Assembly: GCF_014639315.1 (NCBI RefSeq) | Contig: NZ_BMFY01000004.1 | Coordinates: 1-64,000, forward strand | DNA from: Sediminivirga luteola | GTDB taxonomy: Bacteria > Actinomycetota > Actinomycetes > Actinomycetales > Brevibacteriaceae | Length of the DNA stretch: 64,000 bases | Reading direction: 5' to 3' | Shown: positions 24,700 to 33,535 of the stretch, piece by piece | How the letters are laid out: every line of letters begins with the position of its first letter | Position numbering within the stretch: the stretch's first letter is position 1 | The notes under the pieces: model-generated | Databases searched by the model: none | What the model was told of the DNA's origin: nothing | Seen by the model: only the letters and a program-made list of their open reading frames with translations | Position numbers and translations under genes: made by a program

Positions 24700-25734
24700 A
24701 TGACCATCACGGACGAATCGGCGGCTCCTTCGCGCCGTCAGCGCAGGAACTCCGGCAAGAAGAAGGGCCGCTGGGTGTGGATCACCGCGCTCGTCGTGGC
24801 CGGCGCCATGCTGCTGGCGGCCTGTGTGGCCGGCGTGTACCTGTGGCGGCTGTCCAACAGCTTCGATTCGCAGGCGGAGCGGCTGGATTCCAGCGAGATT
24901 TTCCCTCAGGAAGAGAACCGTCCCGCGGACGTGAACGAGGACTCCAAGAACATCCTGCTGCTGGGCTCGGACACCCGTGGTGAGCTCGAGGATGACATCG
25001 CGGACATCCGCGGCCAGCGGGCTGACACCATCATGGTGGCGAATATCCCGGCGGACCGTTCCAGCGTGCAGGTCATGTCGATCATGCGCGACAACTGGGT
25101 GGAGATCCCCGGCCACGGGCAGGCCAAGATCAACGCCGCGCTTGCCTACGGCGGCGTCCCGCTGCTGGTGGAGACCATCGAGGGCCTGATCGGCACCCGG
25201 ATCGACCACGTCGCGATCGTCGACTTCGAGGGCTTCAAGGACATCACCGATGCCCTGGGCGGGGTGACGGTGCAGAACGAGGTCGCGTTCACTAAGGGCG
25301 AGCACACGTTCAATCAGGGGCAGATCATCCTGGGTGGCGAGGAAGCGCTCACGTACGTACGGGAGCGCTATGCGTTCTCCGATGGCGACTACCAACGCGC
25401 GCGGAACCAGCAGGCGTACATCATGGGGGTCGTGCAGAAGGTACTCAGCCGGGACACCTTGACCAGTCCTGGGAGGATCGCAGACCTGGTCGACGCGGTC
25501 GCGCCGTACATGGTGACCGACGACGGCCTCAGCAGCTCGACCGCCGCTGGCATCGGCTTTTCACTCCGGAACCTCCGTTCGGACGACATCCGGTTCTTCA
25601 CCTCTCCGACGAACGGCACCGGCACAGCTGGCGGAGGCCAGTCCGTCGTGCTGCCGGACTGGGACAGCTGGGAGCAGCTCCGAGAGGCCTTCGAGAACGA
25701 CACCGTCGCCGAGTACGAACCGACCGGGCAGTAG
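24700..25734 (+). CDS. LytR-CpsA-Psr (LCP) family protein
   Basis: LCP enzymes transfer polyprenyl-linked polysaccharide or teichoic acid onto peptidoglycan at the outer membrane face. The 344-residue protein has a basic cytosolic N-terminus, one membrane segment (about residues 26-48) and an LCP domain with NILLLGSDTRGE, RADTIMVANIP, the substrate Arg in SIMRDNWVEIPG and KINAALAYGG. The final stretch is Gly/Thr-rich. The glycosyltransferase gene follows 12 bases later on the same strand, and the polysaccharide locus follows that, so it is the likely attachment enzyme for this polymer. Confidence 0.92.
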   Translation: MTITDESAAPSRRQRRNSGKKKGRWVWITALVVAGAMLLAACVAGVYLWRLSNSFDSQAERLDSSEIFPQEENRPADVNEDSKNILLLGSDTRGELEDDIADIRGQRADTIMVANIPADRSSVQVMSIMRDNWVEIPGHGQAKINAALAYGGVPLLVETIEGLIGTRIDHVAIVDFEGFKDITDALGGVTVQNEVAFTKGEHTFNQGQIILGGEEALTYVRERYAFSDGDYQRARNQQAYIMGVVQKVLSRDTLTSPGRIADLVDAVAPYMVTDDGLSSSTAAGIGFSLRNLRSDDIRFFTSPTNGTGTAGGGQSVVLPDWDSWEQLREAFENDTVAEYEPTGQ

Positions 25735-25746
25735 CACAGGATAGCG

Positions 25747-26934
25747 ATGCGCATCACCTACATTCATCAACACTTCCGGTTCCCTACTGAGGACGGCGGA
25801 CAACGCCCATGGCAGTTCGCACGCAGACTTGCGCGGGCGGGGCACCACGTAACCGTACTTTGCGCCGGCGACGAGGAAAGAGTCTCACAGCTCGAGGGAG
25901 TCACCGTGCGACGGTTGCGCATTCCCTACAACAACGCCATGTCGAAAAGCCAGCGAATACGCGCTTTCACGCACTTCATGTGGCGTTCAACTCTCCTCGC
26001 GGCTCGCTCAAAGACAGACCTCGTCTTCGCCAGCAGCACCCCGCTAACTACTGCAGTTCCCGGCCTCATCGGCTCACGGCTTCAACGAGTGCCTTTAGTT
26101 TTCGAAGTACGGGACCTGTGGCCGTCGGTGCCAATAGAACTCGGCATTCTTAGGAACAGAGTGCTCAAAACCAGCGCGCGCGCCCTAGAAGCGGCAGCAT
26201 ACAAAGGCTCTCGGCATGTCATTGCACTTTCCCCGGGAATGGCCGCCGGTGTAAAACGCACCTCTCCCCGAACTCCGGTCACGATCGTGCCAAACGCCAG
26301 CGACTTCGACGAGTTCGCCGAAGGACGTCTTCGACGAAGCGAAACCCGTCGTGAACTTGGATGGGGCGACAGCGAAACAGTCATCACCTACGCTGGAAGC
26401 TTCGGTTCGACCTACGATGTACCGTGGCTCGTGGAGCTAGCGGCCGAGCTCCGCCACTGGTCAGATAACTACCGCGTAGTCATCTTCGGGGACGGGACGG
26501 CCTCGGCCGCAATGCGAGCGCGTGCCACTGAACTCGGTCTGGATACGAAGGAACTGTTACCCGGAGCACGCCCTAAATCAGAAATAGCACGCATCCTCCC
26601 CGCTGCAGACTTCGCCGTATCAACAATGACGAGTCATCCAGCTTTGGAAGTGAACTCTTTGAACAAGGTTTTCGACGCACTTGCCGCCAGCACCCCAGTA
26701 ATCTTCAACCATAGCGGGTGGCTTCCAGACCTACTAGACGAAAAAGGTGCGGGGATCAAGCTAAGTCGCAACCCAGAGGCCGCCGCGGCTAACCTACATC
26801 AACTGCTCATTTCCGGCTTTGACCGCCATGCGGCCTCTCAGGCCGCGTACAACCTGGGAAAGACGCACTTCGACCGAGATACACTGTTCAAGAAATTCCG
26901 GGACGTTCTGGAGGATGCGGCAGCCGACCTATGA
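25747..26934 (+). CDS. GT4-family glycosyltransferase (WbuB-like)
   Basis: The 395-residue cytoplasmic enzyme has two Rossmann-like lobes. The N-terminal lobe holds DGGQRPWQFARRLARAGH and VFEVRDLWPSVPIELG, a pattern seen in WbuB-type amino-sugar transferases. The C-terminal lobe holds the donor-site stretch ALEVNSLNKVFDALAASTPVIF. Donor and acceptor are unknown. The gene is distinctly more AT-rich than the LCP gene 12 bases before it, marking the left border of an acquired segment. It is the only intact sugar transferase in the locus apart from the initiating one. Confidence 0.88.
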   Translation: MRITYIHQHFRFPTEDGGQRPWQFARRLARAGHHVTVLCAGDEERVSQLEGVTVRRLRIPYNNAMSKSQRIRAFTHFMWRSTLLAARSKTDLVFASSTPLTTAVPGLIGSRLQRVPLVFEVRDLWPSVPIELGILRNRVLKTSARALEAAAYKGSRHVIALSPGMAAGVKRTSPRTPVTIVPNASDFDEFAEGRLRRSETRRELGWGDSETVITYAGSFGSTYDVPWLVELAAELRHWSDNYRVVIFGDGTASAAMRARATELGLDTKELLPGARPKSEIARILPAADFAVSTMTSHPALEVNSLNKVFDALAASTPVIFNHSGWLPDLLDEKGAGIKLSRNPEAAAANLHQLLISGFDRHAASQAAYNLGKTHFDRDTLFKKFRDVLEDAAADL

Positions 26935-27107
26935 ATACGAGCGGCCGACCCAAGCGAATGCGCATCAACCGCCCTTCCTTAACATAGCATCGGTACTTCG
27001 TACAGCCCTCATACAGCACCGGCACAAAACACAGCGCGGCAAAGCGGACAATCCCGTGCTGTCCGCAACGAAAACCACGTTCCCTCCGGCGCCACTCACC
27101 CGCAAGT

Positions 27108-27440
27108 TCATGTTGCGAACGCTTCGGAGCGAGGAGCGCGCGAACGCCTGAGCGAATCCACATACGCAATAAAGAGGAGGAAAGCGACGAGCATGGGCAG
27201 CCGGGTGAGTGAACGCACTATAAAGATGTGCCAACCCATCCACGCCGAATCAGCTACCGCTGACGCCACGGTGATCCAGACCAGCAGCTTCGCGACGCCT
27301 ACCAAGTCCTTGTCCGTACGAGCCGCAGATCGTCGGATTCCGCGATCAATCACGCGCAAGAGAAATACAATGGAAAACCCTACGATAAGAACGCCTAACC
27401 TGAGTTGGGTCGAATGGCTTAGTGCCTTGGACTTCGCCCC
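27108..27440 (-). pseudogene. 3' fragment of a polytopic membrane protein, probably an O-antigen-polymerase-like gene
   Basis: The minus strand is open for about 105 codons, ending at 27108, with no proper start. It encodes two or three hydrophobic segments (LGVLIVGFSIVFLL, LLVWITVASAVADSAW, LPMLVAFLLFIAYV) separated by basic loops. The matching 5' fragment lies beyond the IS elements at 29127-29398, in the same direction. Together they give only about 195 residues, far short of a normal polymerase, so the middle was lost when the elements inserted. Confidence 0.65.
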
Positions 27441-27463
27441 TCAAGCGCGTTGAGGATCGCGGC

Positions 27464-27698
27464 CTACTCGGGCCCGATCGCCGGCGGCAGAGCAGTAATC
27501 GTGCCGTTGATCTCCACCGCCGCCGTCAGCAACGGCCTGATCGTGCGCAGGAACCGCCGGTTCGAAAGCCCCGTCCGATTCTGAACGGTCCGGGACACCG
27601 CCAACGCGGCGAACACGATCGTCAAGTGCGCTTCGATCGCGTCACGAGTACACGCGAAAATCGGCCGCGCCGCGAGGTCAGTCTTCGACATCCGAAAC
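27464..27698 (-). pseudogene. 3' remnant of an IS1634/IS4-type transposase
   Basis: The frame encodes about 78 residues, FRMSKTDLAARPIFACTRDA, IEAHLTIVFAALAVSRTVQN and on to a stop at 27464. This is the C-terminal end of DDE transposases of the IS1634/IS4 group (with the EAHLTIVFAALAVSR motif holding the final Glu region). The 5' side is cut exactly at the end of the ISL3-type element at 27699, so the newer element replaced or deleted the rest. Confidence 0.75.
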
Positions 27699-27726
27699 GG
27701 GCTCATCGCATTTGAGGGTGTAGCTG
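27699..27726. repeat. Left terminal inverted repeat of the ISL3-type element
   Basis: Begins GGGCTCATCG and runs to GTAGCTG. It pairs with 29099-29126 with about six mismatches, mostly in the middle four bases. Confidence 0.8.
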
Positions 27727-29013
27727 GTTTCTGAATCCGCCGGTTTCGAGCAGACTCCGCGCGATGTAGTTCGTCAGGTTCCGGAATCCCAGGGCCGAGC
27801 CGCGGAGGTGCTCGAGGCGGCCGTTGATGGCCTCCGTGGGGCCGTTCGAGGTGCCTGGGCGGTCGAAGAACGCGAGGATGTCGGCGGCGCGCTGCTTCAG
27901 GGTGCGGCCGAGGCGTCGTAGCTCCGTCAGCACGGTCGGGACGCTGCTGGTCAGCGAGTCGATCACGGACTGCATGACGAACTTGCCGAGCCCCGGGTCG
28001 GGTTCCCTGTAGGCGGTGACCATGCGCTGGTAGATTCCCCAGGTTGCTTCGACCTCGGCATGCTGCTCGTCGGCGAACAGTGCTTCCAGGCGCGCCTGCT
28101 GCTTCTCGGTGAGCAGACCTGCCCCGGTGTGGAGGGTGCGTCGGGCCTTGTAGAGCGGATCGTCCTTCCGGCCGCGTCTGCCGAATGCGTCGCGTTGAAC
28201 GCGGCGACGGCAGACGTCGAGGGCGTCGCCGGCGAGGCGGATGACGTGGAACGGGTCCATCACCGTCACCGCGTCGGGCAGCTCCTCGCTGGCAGCGGTC
28301 TTGAACCCGGTGAACCCGTCCATCGCGACGACCTCGACCCCGTCCCGCCAGTGTTGCGGGCGCTCGGCGAGCCAGGTCTTGAACATCGCCTTCGAGCGCC
28401 CCTCGACCATGTCCAGCAGCCGGGACGGCCCCGTCTTCTCACGCACCGCGGTGAGATCGATGATCACGGTGACGTAGCGGTCACCGTGGCGGGTGTGTCG
28501 CCAGACGTGCTCGTCGACACCGACCACCCGGACGCCGTCGAACCGGCCAGGATCGTCGATCAGCACGCGCTTGCCTTCCGCGAGGACCGCGTCGTTCGCC
28601 GTGTGCCAGGACACGCCGAGGCCCGCGGCGACACGCGACACGGTGAGGTGATCGAGCACGACGCCCTCCAACGCCCACCGCATCCCACGACGAGACAGCT
28701 TCGCCCGCGCCGGCGCCGCAGCAGCGAGGTCTTCGCGCCAGGAACGCGCGCACCCGGGACACCGGTATCGGCGGACCCGGACCAGCAACGTCGTGGGCCG
28801 GTGCCCGAACGGCTCATGCGCAAGCCGCCGCGTGTCCGTCCCCCGCGACAGCGCCCGGCTGCCGCAGCCCCGGCACCACGGATCCGGCTCCGCCACGCGG
28901 CACTCGATCACCGCCCGCTCCGAGTCGATCGACTGCCCCGTCGCGACGAGCCCGAGCTCATCGAGACGGCAGAACACAGTCAGGTCAGGGGTCGCGAAGG
29001 TAGCGTGGAGCAT
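27703..29013 (-). CDS. ISL3-family transposase
   Basis: The 436-residue protein has an N-terminal zinc-ribbon with CRGC and CPGC pairs (about residues 48-95), a helix-turn-helix (TVSRVAAGLGVSWHTANDAV) and the DDE catalytic domain with GVDEH, VAMDGFTGFKTA, DPFHVIRLA and the C-terminal Glu in NGPTEAINGRLEHLRG. Length and order are full for the family, with no frameshift, so it may be active. Its stop codon lies inside the left terminal repeat. The gene is much richer in G+C than its polysaccharide-locus neighbours, consistent with separate arrival. Confidence 0.93.
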   Translation of the reverse strand: MLHATFATPDLTVFCRLDELGLVATGQSIDSERAVIECRVAEPDPWCRGCGSRALSRGTDTRRLAHEPFGHRPTTLLVRVRRYRCPGCARSWREDLAAAAPARAKLSRRGMRWALEGVVLDHLTVSRVAAGLGVSWHTANDAVLAEGKRVLIDDPGRFDGVRVVGVDEHVWRHTRHGDRYVTVIIDLTAVREKTGPSRLLDMVEGRSKAMFKTWLAERPQHWRDGVEVVAMDGFTGFKTAASEELPDAVTVMDPFHVIRLAGDALDVCRRRVQRDAFGRRGRKDDPLYKARRTLHTGAGLLTEKQQARLEALFADEQHAEVEATWGIYQRMVTAYREPDPGLGKFVMQSVIDSLTSSVPTVLTELRRLGRTLKQRAADILAFFDRPGTSNGPTEAINGRLEHLRGSALGFRNLTNYIARSLLETGGFRNQLHPQMR

Positions 29014-29098
29014 GTCGAGGTCTTCCGGCAGATGGTCAGTGTGAGGACTTCCATCATCGGGAGACCTCGACCCTCAACCAGCCACCGACGCGCTCAGG

Positions 29099-29126
29099 CA
29101 GCTACCCCCTCATCCACGAAGAGCCC
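29099..29126. repeat. Right terminal inverted repeat of the ISL3-type element
   Basis: Reads outward as GGGCTCTTCG on the minus strand from 29126; partner of the repeat at 27699-27726. Confidence 0.8.
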
Positions 29127-29398
29127 GCATACGAACCAGCCACGCCTTCGAACATGGCAACCGCGAGCGAGAATAGACCCAGGACGGTAACTTCACCGTA
29201 GCCGTGACGAATGAACGCGTATAGCCCAGCCAGTATACCGGCGACGGCAGCAACCCAGCCCGGACCTGCAGCGCTTGGATTTAGCGAAGACAACAGCAGG
29301 AGTAGCAATGAGAGGCCGAGACAACTCAGCATTACGGCGCCAGAAAGCAAAGCTCTTCCGCCAGGCAGGAAACCGGACTTGCCGGCATAACTGGTCAT
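29127..29398 (-). pseudogene. 5' fragment of the IS-disrupted polymerase-like membrane protein gene
   Basis: From ATG 29398 (or GTG 29407) the frame gives about 90 residues with three hydrophobic segments (LLSGAVMLSCLGLSLLLLLL, AAVAGILAGLYAFI, VTVLGLFSLAVAMFEG) before running into the ISL3-type element at 29126. It starts right after the flippase stop (29410). Gene position after the flippase and the segment pattern suit a Wzy/O-antigen ligase gene. The 3' part is at 27108-27440. Confidence 0.65.
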
Positions 29399-29409
29399 TC
29401 GGCCCACAG

Positions 29410-30684
29410 TTATACTTTCCGTAGTCTAATTGCAACGCGCAGCACGGTCAGAATCGTAACGAAACCGGCAACGCTGTATCCGGCTACCATACTCCAGGCC
29501 GCGCCTTGCGCCCCGTGGGTTGGTATAAAAAATATGTGTCCAGCAATCGCGGTCACCATTGCAGAAATCGGAATCAAGTTGGCTGTTCGCGAAAATCCGG
29601 CCGCGATACTCAAATTCATGCCAAAGTAACTGAAGCCATTAAACGCCGCGGCTAACGTCAACGGAAGGACGAGCGCCAAACCCGCACTGTATTCGGAACC
29701 AAAAAGGGGAACCAGAATCATCCACAAGCCGAATCCAAGAGGTGTTGCACATATAACTATAAGCCCCAGGGCACGGATCAGCTCGACCCTGAGAGCGAAT
29801 CGCTTGCGACTAAGAGCTTTAGTCCAAATCGGCACTCTCGCATCGGCATAATTCTTAATTGGCCACGTCACAAGCTCCGTCATGGTGACCACAACGGTAT
29901 AGACGCCGAGTTGCGCGTAGCTGGAGAATATCGGTATAAGAAACCGGTCGGCGCGCGAGCCGATAATTTCACCAACACCGGTGAGTGTCAGTTTATACCC
30001 CAGCGTCGATACCGGCCCCAGCTCTCGCGAAACCTCTCCGGTCCGAGCAAACGTACGCGCAGCCCACGCAGAAACGGCAGCGTACGGGAGCAGCACTGCT
30101 AGGCCATAAGCGGCAAGCCACGCGGTGACTAAATCAACGCCCTTATAGGCTAAGGATGTAGCTGCCGCGAGAAGAGCCAACTGCCCTAAGATGGTAGCCA
30201 GCAGGTATGCATGGGCGGTGCCCGCGACAATCGCTGCGGTACGATGCATCTTCTGCTGAACGCCGGACAGGATAAGCACAAATATGGTAACTGAGAACGC
30301 AAACCCCGCCGAAAAACTGTCCGCAGCTATTACGCCGACAATCGCCGAAACACCCACAGCAAGTAACATCGGAAGAATACTGAGACTGTCGAGCTCTCGT
30401 TGTGCTCGATAAAGGGTATGAGACGGAACGGTGCGGAAACGGAGGTAGGCTCTGTACCGGCCGAGCAAGCACAGAGTGTTGGCGACATACGCAATCTGCA
30501 TGAACAAAGCTAGCTCGCCCCGCGCCGCTGGACCCAGTGCTCGCGCCGCAAACACGTTCACAATCAACGCGGTCACGGCCACAAACAGTTGTGCAAGAAG
30601 AAGTTGTGCTGCCACATTCTTCCATGCAAGTTTAGCCGAGAACTTTATAGACTTGCGAGTAGGCCGCTGCCGTTGACCTGACAC
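29410..30684 (-). CDS. Oligosaccharide flippase (Wzx-like, MOP superfamily)
   Basis: The 424-residue protein has 11-12 predicted membrane segments and few charged residues. It shows family features such as AARALGPAARGELAL after segment 1 and SRADRFLIPIFSSYAQLGVYTV in the middle. Wzx proteins flip lipid-linked sugar repeat units to the outer face for polymerisation. Base composition is AT-rich compared with the core genes. It starts at a GTG and is followed at once by the broken polymerase gene. Confidence 0.85.
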   Translation of the reverse strand: MSGQRQRPTRKSIKFSAKLAWKNVAAQLLLAQLFVAVTALIVNVFAARALGPAARGELALFMQIAYVANTLCLLGRYRAYLRFRTVPSHTLYRAQRELDSLSILPMLLAVGVSAIVGVIAADSFSAGFAFSVTIFVLILSGVQQKMHRTAAIVAGTAHAYLLATILGQLALLAAATSLAYKGVDLVTAWLAAYGLAVLLPYAAVSAWAARTFARTGEVSRELGPVSTLGYKLTLTGVGEIIGSRADRFLIPIFSSYAQLGVYTVVVTMTELVTWPIKNYADARVPIWTKALSRKRFALRVELIRALGLIVICATPLGFGLWMILVPLFGSEYSAGLALVLPLTLAAAFNGFSYFGMNLSIAAGFSRTANLIPISAMVTAIAGHIFFIPTHGAQGAAWSMVAGYSVAGFVTILTVLRVAIRLRKV

Positions 30685-31028
30685 GGGAACCTACTTCCGG
30701 CGTCCGGCTACGCAGACACTACCGACGCATGCGTGGTCGGCGGTTGTTAGAAAAACTGCTGGGGGACGCAAACGTTCCGAAATCGCATCCTCCTTGCAAA
30801 GAGTTATCGGTAGACCGAAACTGCGCGCACCAATCGAGGAGCGCGTTCGTTCTATTCGGGAATCGCTCGCTCTGCTGCCGTGATGACAGTGGACCCGCCC
30901 GGTCACCGTACACTGACCTGTCGGCATTCGTGGCCCCCGGTCCCTGCTAGCGACCCGCGCGCCACGGTCGAGAATTCCTGCAGGGACCGACCACTGCGGA
31001 GTGATCACCAAATTCTTGTTCACTACTC
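30685..31028. other. Spacer between the flippase and BY-kinase genes
   Basis: The 344 bases contain a short open frame on the minus strand with no ribosome site, no hydrophobic segments and no recognisable motif. I see nothing assignable. It may hold the promoter of the flippase gene. Confidence 0.35.
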
Positions 31029-32426
31029 TTATGTCGCTGTGCTGCGACGTTGTGGGTTGCGTACGTCGTCGTTTTCATATGCGTAAGCATGTGCATATCG
31101 GTCTACCCTGTCGACGCCCTTCGCTGGAAGCATAGTGAGTACGATTCCGGCTATGTTTGCGTGCACCTGTTCGAGGGTCTGGAGCGCTGCCGCAATCTGT
31201 GTACGCTTTACGTGATTAGCCGCAGCAGCAACGATCACGCCGGTAGCATGCTGGCTTAATATAGCGGCATCAGTCACGGGTAGCAGCGGTGGTGAGTCAA
31301 TGACTACGGCATCAAATACCCGACCAAATTCTTCTAACGCTTCCTTCATGACTCCGGATCCAAGAAGTTCACTAGGATTCGGCGGGCGCTGCCCCGCCGG
31401 AAGAACGTACATTTGGCTATCGCCCCAGCGTTGAATGACCTGTGGCGGTTCGACCCTGCCGATCAGCAAATCAGTAAGTCCGACGGACCCTTCCATCCCC
31501 AGGTATTCAGCCAGCTTCGGCCGACGCAAGTCAGCGTCGATCAATAGAACCCGTTGTTGTGTATCTGCAAGAGCAAGTGCCAGGTTCGCGGCCGTCGTGG
31601 ATTTACTCTCCCCTTGAACAGAGCTCGTGATCACGAAAATACGTTCCTGCCTATCGGCCTGGAGAAACTGTAGGTTCGTGCGAATGCTCCGGAAAGCCTC
31701 AGCGTGTGGTGAAAGGGGGTCAGTATGTATCACGAGACGATGACTCTTCAAGTCTGCATCGAACGGAATGCCACCAATCACCGGCACGGATGCGAGTGCT
31801 TCGATATCGCGTTCGGTTCGTACACGCGTATCAAGCACTTCGCGGAATAAAGCGAGCCCGGAACCGGTTAAAAGTCCCACAAGCATACCCAAAACGAGGT
31901 TGACTAGCAATCGGGGACTCACAGGCGTATTTGGAGCTTCGGCGTGCTGTACGATAGACAGACGGACAGGGCTGGTTTCTGCGCCCTGCGTGGTCTCAAT
32001 ATCTTCGATTACAGAAGTGAGGCTGTCACTGACTGCATTTGCAATGACTGCTGCGCGGTCCGCGTCTTGATCCGTCACCGTAATTTCCAAGAGCGACGTG
32101 TCAGTAAGTGCCTGAGCACGAATATTCTCGCTTAGCTCTGCAACTTCCTCACCCGGTGCAACCTCCTGAATTACTGGGTCTAGGACGGCGGGTGTGGTAA
32201 CCAGATCTGCATATGTGGCCACTCGTTGCTGGGTGAAGGTATTTCCCAGCTGCAGTTCAGAGACGCTGCCTTCATTAGAAGTCGAAACGAAGACTTTTAC
32301 TGTAGCGGCATACTTTGGTGGTTGCACTAGCGAGACTGCCGCGGCGAGTGCCGTCCCGGTCAAAACGGCGGATACGATCCACACCCATGAGCGGCGTAGC
32401 ACCCGGAGGTAATCCTTTAATTCCAC
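31029..32426 (-). CDS. Polysaccharide co-polymerase/tyrosine autokinase (Wzz domain fused to BY-kinase)
   Basis: The 465-residue protein has an N-terminal Wzz domain between membrane segments at about residues 14-34 and 173-194, and a cytosolic BY-kinase domain. Walker A is SSVQGESKSTTAANLALALA (about 266-285), A' is VLLIDADLRRPKLAEYLGM and Walker B is FDAVVIDSPPLLP. The Tyr cluster YAHAYAYE near the C-terminus is the usual autophosphorylation site. Such proteins set chain length and export of surface polysaccharides. It starts at GTG 32426. It is AT-rich like its neighbours. Confidence 0.92.
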   Translation of the reverse strand: MELKDYLRVLRRSWVWIVSAVLTGTALAAAVSLVQPPKYAATVKVFVSTSNEGSVSELQLGNTFTQQRVATYADLVTTPAVLDPVIQEVAPGEEVAELSENIRAQALTDTSLLEITVTDQDADRAAVIANAVSDSLTSVIEDIETTQGAETSPVRLSIVQHAEAPNTPVSPRLLVNLVLGMLVGLLTGSGLALFREVLDTRVRTERDIEALASVPVIGGIPFDADLKSHRLVIHTDPLSPHAEAFRSIRTNLQFLQADRQERIFVITSSVQGESKSTTAANLALALADTQQRVLLIDADLRRPKLAEYLGMEGSVGLTDLLIGRVEPPQVIQRWGDSQMYVLPAGQRPPNPSELLGSGVMKEALEEFGRVFDAVVIDSPPLLPVTDAAILSQHATGVIVAAAANHVKRTQIAAALQTLEQVHANIAGIVLTMLPAKGVDRVDRYAHAYAYENDDVRNPQRRSTAT

Positions 32427-32857
32427 CTGAATCTCTAACCCTTCGTGAGATTGTAAGCCGCCACGTAGCTCACTTCAAATGTTTTACAAGCATCCGAACA
32501 CTCGATTCGCAACCGAAGAGAGCCTGGATCATCCTCGTGATTTGGAGTTGCACGCGGCTGACGTGCAAGTTGTCTGCGTCGTTATCGTCTTGCGGCCGCA
32601 CCACCTGCGCAGTCTAACACGCGTACGGTATCCGTCCGATCGCTTCCATATCCAGAATTCGCCTGCCATGCTCGAAGCCGTGACCGATAGTTAATCGGGA
32701 CTTTGCGCCGCCAGGACCCCTTGACTCGTGCGACCTTGCCACGAGATCTATTGCGCCTGTCCATGGGTTGATTTTTCAGACGGCGGAGTAGAAGGTTTCA
32801 ACAGAAATCTCCCCCTTTGTTGTTTATCAGTTGCTGTTCCTACAAACGGCGCAGAAG
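32427..32857. other. Spacer between the BY-kinase gene and the acetyltransferase gene
   Basis: I recognise no gene. A minus-strand TAGACT at 32611-32616 is a possible -10 for the BY-kinase gene, giving a leader of about 180 bases, but the -35 match (TCGGAC) is weak. Base composition shifts here from AT-rich to the G+C-rich pgl-like operon, so this is the likely right border of the acquired segment. Confidence 0.4.
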
Positions 32858-33535
32858 CTACGCACGCTCCGACTCGGCGGCGGGTTTTACTAATGGTTGC
32901 GCGGGAACGCCGACGATAGTGTGTCCCGGAACTGGCGTGCGCGTGACACATGCTGCGGCCCCGATTACCGTCCCGGTGCCGATAGTAAGCCGCTGCAGCA
33001 CCACTGCGCCAGCCCCTACGAGTACTCCGCTGCCCACTTTGACCTCTCCTGACACGATGGCCCCTGGGTTCACCGAGACGAAGTCGTCCAGGATCGCGTC
33101 GTGGCCGATAATCACGCCGGGATTGAGGTGAACGTGTTTTCCCAGCCGCACATTCGTCGACAGCTGCACGCCCGCACACACGACCGTGCCGGCGTCGAGC
33201 ACCGTCTGCGTGCCAATGGTGGCCGTTGGGTGCACAACCGTGGTCGGCTCCCAGCCGGTGCTGTCGAAAACACCCGCCAGCGTCTGCTTGGCGTTCGGAC
33301 TTCCGACACCCAAGACGTACGCTCCGGGAGCCCGGCTTCGCAGAACCTCCTCTACTCCGCCCAGGTGCTCATACCCGCGGGCGTGAAGCCGCTCAATGTT
33401 CATGCCGCTCGGGTTGTCATCGACGACGCCCACCACCTCGAACAACCGCTCCCCGGCCGCGTTCACTGCCTCGATGACATCGAGTGTCTCCCGTCCGAAA
33501 CCTCCCGCGCCGATGACGACGAGTTCAGCCGCCAT
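32858..33535 (-). CDS. pglD: UDP-amino-sugar acetyltransferase (PglD/NeuD-like)
   Basis: The 225-residue protein has an N-terminal Rossmann lobe that binds the UDP-sugar (VIGAGGFGRETLDVIEA) and a left-handed beta-helix of hexapeptide repeats (GTQTVLDAGTVVCAG, VIIGHDAILDDFVSVNPGA). PglD acetylates the 4-amino group of UDP-4-amino-sugar to give UDP-N,N'-diacetylbacillosamine; the His in IIGHDAI fits the catalytic base. It overlaps the upstream phosphoglycosyltransferase gene by 11 bases and is the last gene of the operon. The gene symbol rests on family and order, not on proof of the product. Confidence 0.85.
   Translation of the reverse strand: MAAELVVIGAGGFGRETLDVIEAVNAAGERLFEVVGVVDDNPSGMNIERLHARGYEHLGGVEEVLRSRAPGAYVLGVGSPNAKQTLAGVFDSTGWEPTTVVHPTATIGTQTVLDAGTVVCAGVQLSTNVRLGKHVHLNPGVIIGHDAILDDFVSVNPGAIVSGEVKVGSGVLVGAGAVVLQRLTIGTGTVIGAAACVTRTPVPGHTIVGVPAQPLVKPAAESERA

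Larger units (their letters stand above)
27699..29126 (-). mobile_element. Complete ISL3-family insertion sequence, 1,428 bp
   Basis: Imperfect terminal inverted repeats of about 28 bp, with outer ends GGGCTCATCGCATTTGAGGG (27699) and, on the other strand, GGGCTCTTCGTGGATGAGGG (from 29126), bound one transposase gene. The flanking octamers TCCGAAAC and GCATACGA do not match, so no 8-bp target duplication is left. This points to a deletion or recombination at one side after insertion. Confidence 0.88.

Noticed and set aside
27691-29134. 8-bp target duplication around the ISL3-type element
   Set aside because: The flanking octamers TCCGAAAC and GCATACGA do not match.
30691-31023. 110-codon frame between the flippase and BY-kinase genes
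   Set aside because: No ribosome site, no hydrophobic or domain pattern, and composition unlike the neighbouring coding sequence.
32427-32857. JUMPstart-type antitermination element upstream of the BY-kinase gene
   Set aside because: The enterobacterial consensus was not found on either strand.
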